DNA from: Paenibacillus sp. JCM 10914 | Lineage (GTDB): Bacteria; Bacillota; Bacilli; Paenibacillales; Paenibacillaceae | Length of the DNA stretch: 64,000 nt | Reading direction: 5' to 3' | Assembly (NCBI RefSeq): GCF_001315105.1 | Contig: NZ_BAZR01000002.1 | Coordinates: 186,001 to 250,000 of the forward strand | Part shown: positions 63,091 through 64,000 of the stretch, one piece after another | Layout of the letters: each line of letters opens with the position of its first letter | How positions within the stretch are numbered: position 1 is the first letter of the stretch | The notes under the pieces: generated by a model | Seen by the model: the letters and a program-made list of their open reading frames with translations, nothing else | Told to the model about the DNA's origin: nothing | Database searches by the model: none | Position numbers and translations under genes: made by a program

Positions 63091-63323
63091 TGCTTATTTT
63101 CCCCATATTGCTGCGCGTTTTTTCTGGGTAATATTTCATTTATTTCAGTGCTGGAGGTTGTAATAGAGCGTTTGAATCGTTGTTATTACTATTCATCTTA
63201 TTCATGTAACATACATGTCAACTTGTGCGTGATTTGAGGTCACTTGTGTCTGCTGCGCGGATAGTGGCTGCAACAGAAATCAATTGAAATGCTTACATTT
63301 CCATTATCAAAAAAAAGCGATAA

Positions 63324-63353
63324 GAAAATGTGTCATATATATTGACACTTTTC
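63324..63353. promoter_or_regulatory. 30-bp inverted repeat, candidate operator of the ROK regulator
   Basis: GAAAA-x-GTGTCA and TGACAC-TTTTC arms flank a 7-base AT spacer (right arm lacks one base). It overlaps the -35 of the promoter at 63342, in the AT-rich 500-base region before the ROK gene. Confidence 0.55.
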
Positions 63354-63371
63354 ATAATCACCATTTATTAT
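63342..63371 (+). promoter_or_regulatory. Promoter upstream of the ROK regulator
   Basis: Perfect TTGACA (63342-63347), 18-base spacer, TATTAT (63366-63371). A further TATAAT is at about 63406. No gene other than the ROK one is seen between 62997 and 63498. Confidence 0.5.
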
Positions 63372-63498
63372 TAATATCACTGGAGAATAAAAATACGAAA
63401 AATGATATAATTCAAGCATTTTTGATGGAATTAGTTTGAATTTAGCTGGAAATACGTACTGATTAATCTAATGATGAAATTAAATAGGGGATGTCTTC

Positions 63499-64000
63499 AT
63501 GAAAAAGCATGATCAAGACTTTATGAAGCGACAGAACAGGTTGACCGTATTCCAGATCATCAAGAATGAACAGCCTGTTTCCAGAGCTTCCATTGCGAAG
63601 CAGACAGGCATGAGTCCAACGACCGTCAGTCGGATCGTTTCAGAATTGATGGAAGAGGGATATGTTCATGAGACCGAGGAACAGGCGTCGGCGGGCAGAG
63701 GAAGAAAGTCTTCCCTCATTCAATTGCTTGACACCGCCGTGATCTCAATCGGCGTTGAACTGGACCGTTATCAAGTCAACATCGGATTTATCGATGTTCA
63801 AGGGAATGTAATGTGCAGCGGGAGCTTCCCTCGTACATCCGATGAGGCTGCGGAAGCGACGTTGCTTCGAATCGCTGAGACGATCAATGGGCTGATTCGG
63901 GATTGCGATATAGACTCCAAACGGATTGTTGGAATTGGGGTGGGCCTGCCGGGTATCATCGACGTTGCCGTCGGCGTTGTGAACTTCTCCGTACAGTTGG
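63499..64000 (+). CDS. ROK family transcriptional regulator, 3' truncated by window
   Basis: The first 167 codons of an XylR/NagC-type repressor. ATG 63499 follows AGGGGATG. The winged HTH (RLTVFQIIKNEQPVSRASIAK, MSPTTVSRIVSELMEEGYV) is followed by the ROK sugar-kinase-like domain start (ISIGVELDRYQVNIGFIDVQG). The phosphate and substrate motifs of ROK begin at GIGVGLPGIID. The frame is open at the window edge, so the rest is outside. The sugar effector is unknown; it may control genes beyond the window and its own operator at 63324. Confidence 0.85.
   Translation, partial: MKKHDQDFMKRQNRLTVFQIIKNEQPVSRASIAKQTGMSPTTVSRIVSELMEEGYVHETEEQASAGRGRKSSLIQLLDTAVISIGVELDRYQVNIGFIDVQGNVMCSGSFPRTSDEAAEATLLRIAETINGLIRDCDIDSKRIVGIGVGLPGIIDVAVGVVNFSVQL

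Noticed and set aside
63043..63237. Short frame after the ferredoxin gene
   Set aside because: It overlaps the probable terminator, is Cys/Phe/Tyr-rich without pattern and has no ribosome binding site.
1..64000. tRNA, rRNA, CRISPR, insertion sequence or prophage
   Set aside because: No cloverleaf, rRNA-like stretch, regular spaced repeats, transposase or phage structural gene was seen on either strand.

Overview
The window looks like chromosomal DNA from a spore-forming member of the Bacillales, most likely Paenibacillus or a close relative. The evidence is the moderate GC content, AGGAGG-type ribosome binding sites, frequent GTG/TTG starts, an SLH-domain glycosidase, a CotH spore-coat-type kinase, the MoxR/DUF58/DUF4129 trio and a Bacillus-style rhamnose operon. 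No rRNA, tRNA, CRISPR array, insertion sequence or prophage was seen.

Layout. 0-4.2 kb: end of an MFS permease, a two-domain chromate transporter, a thioredoxin-reductase-like flavoenzyme, a frameshifted YneQ-like gene and an ABM monooxygenase. 4.3-9.5 kb: MoxR-DUF58-DUF4129 operon and an SLH/GH18 wall hydrolase. 9.5-15.6 kb: small housekeeping enzymes (RidA-like, alpha/beta hydrolase, YqkE-like, uridine kinase-like, FrnE/DsbA-like, GNAT, DUF4269, WrbA-like). 15.6-21 kb: minus-strand operon VTC polyphosphate-polymerase domain, DUF4956, CotH, divergent from a histidine kinase/response regulator pair. Between them lies a Pho-box-like triple repeat facing the VTC gene. 21-27 kb: SRPBCC/DoxX, DUF4166, MFS, DUF2087 regulator with GIY-YIG protein, DegV. 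27-33.8 kb: GH3 lipoprotein, RpoD-like sigma factor without region 1.1, MurB paralogue, manganese pyrophosphatase, two secreted unknowns. 34-45.6 kb: GH51 arabinofuranosidase, two MFS permeases, and a LacI-controlled operon of two Gfo/Idh/MocA dehydrogenases around a ThuA-like gene; then pentapeptide, GNAT, HAD and acylphosphatase genes. 45.7-48.8 kb: membrane-anchored TlpA-like thioredoxin, a Gly/Tyr-rich protein, and a WXG100-headed type VII secretion candidate with a small membrane protein and a DUF4176 protein. 49-57.8 kb: rhaEW-rhaA-rhaB-deoR-lutABC, which reads as one route from L-rhamnose to DHAP plus pyruvate. 58-64 kb: dienoyl-CoA-reductase-like SDR, a stand-alone MurE paralogue with an altered specificity motif, a sugar-dehydrogenase lipoprotein, a cysteine-rich SufR-like regulator divergent from a ferredoxin, and the start of a ROK regulator behind an operator-like palindrome.

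A feature that affects the whole annotation is that at least twelve genes are split by single-base deletions, mostly in G runs of the coding strand, and one by an extra A in an A7 run. Restoring one base per site gives full family-length proteins (RhaEW about 689 aa with four repairs, RhaB 489 aa, GH51 about 497 aa). I read these as sequencing or assembly indels rather than gene decay. I annotate the whole repaired span of such genes, typed pseudogene where the break is internal.

The most interesting candidate is the VTC-DUF4956-CotH operon preceded by TTTACA-N5-ATAACA-N5-TTTACA. This suggests a phosphate-starvation-controlled, membrane-associated polyphosphate or protein phosphorylation module. 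Next are the MurE paralogue (DNPF instead of DNPR), the WXG100/DUF4176 cassette and the rhamnose-to-pyruvate operon.
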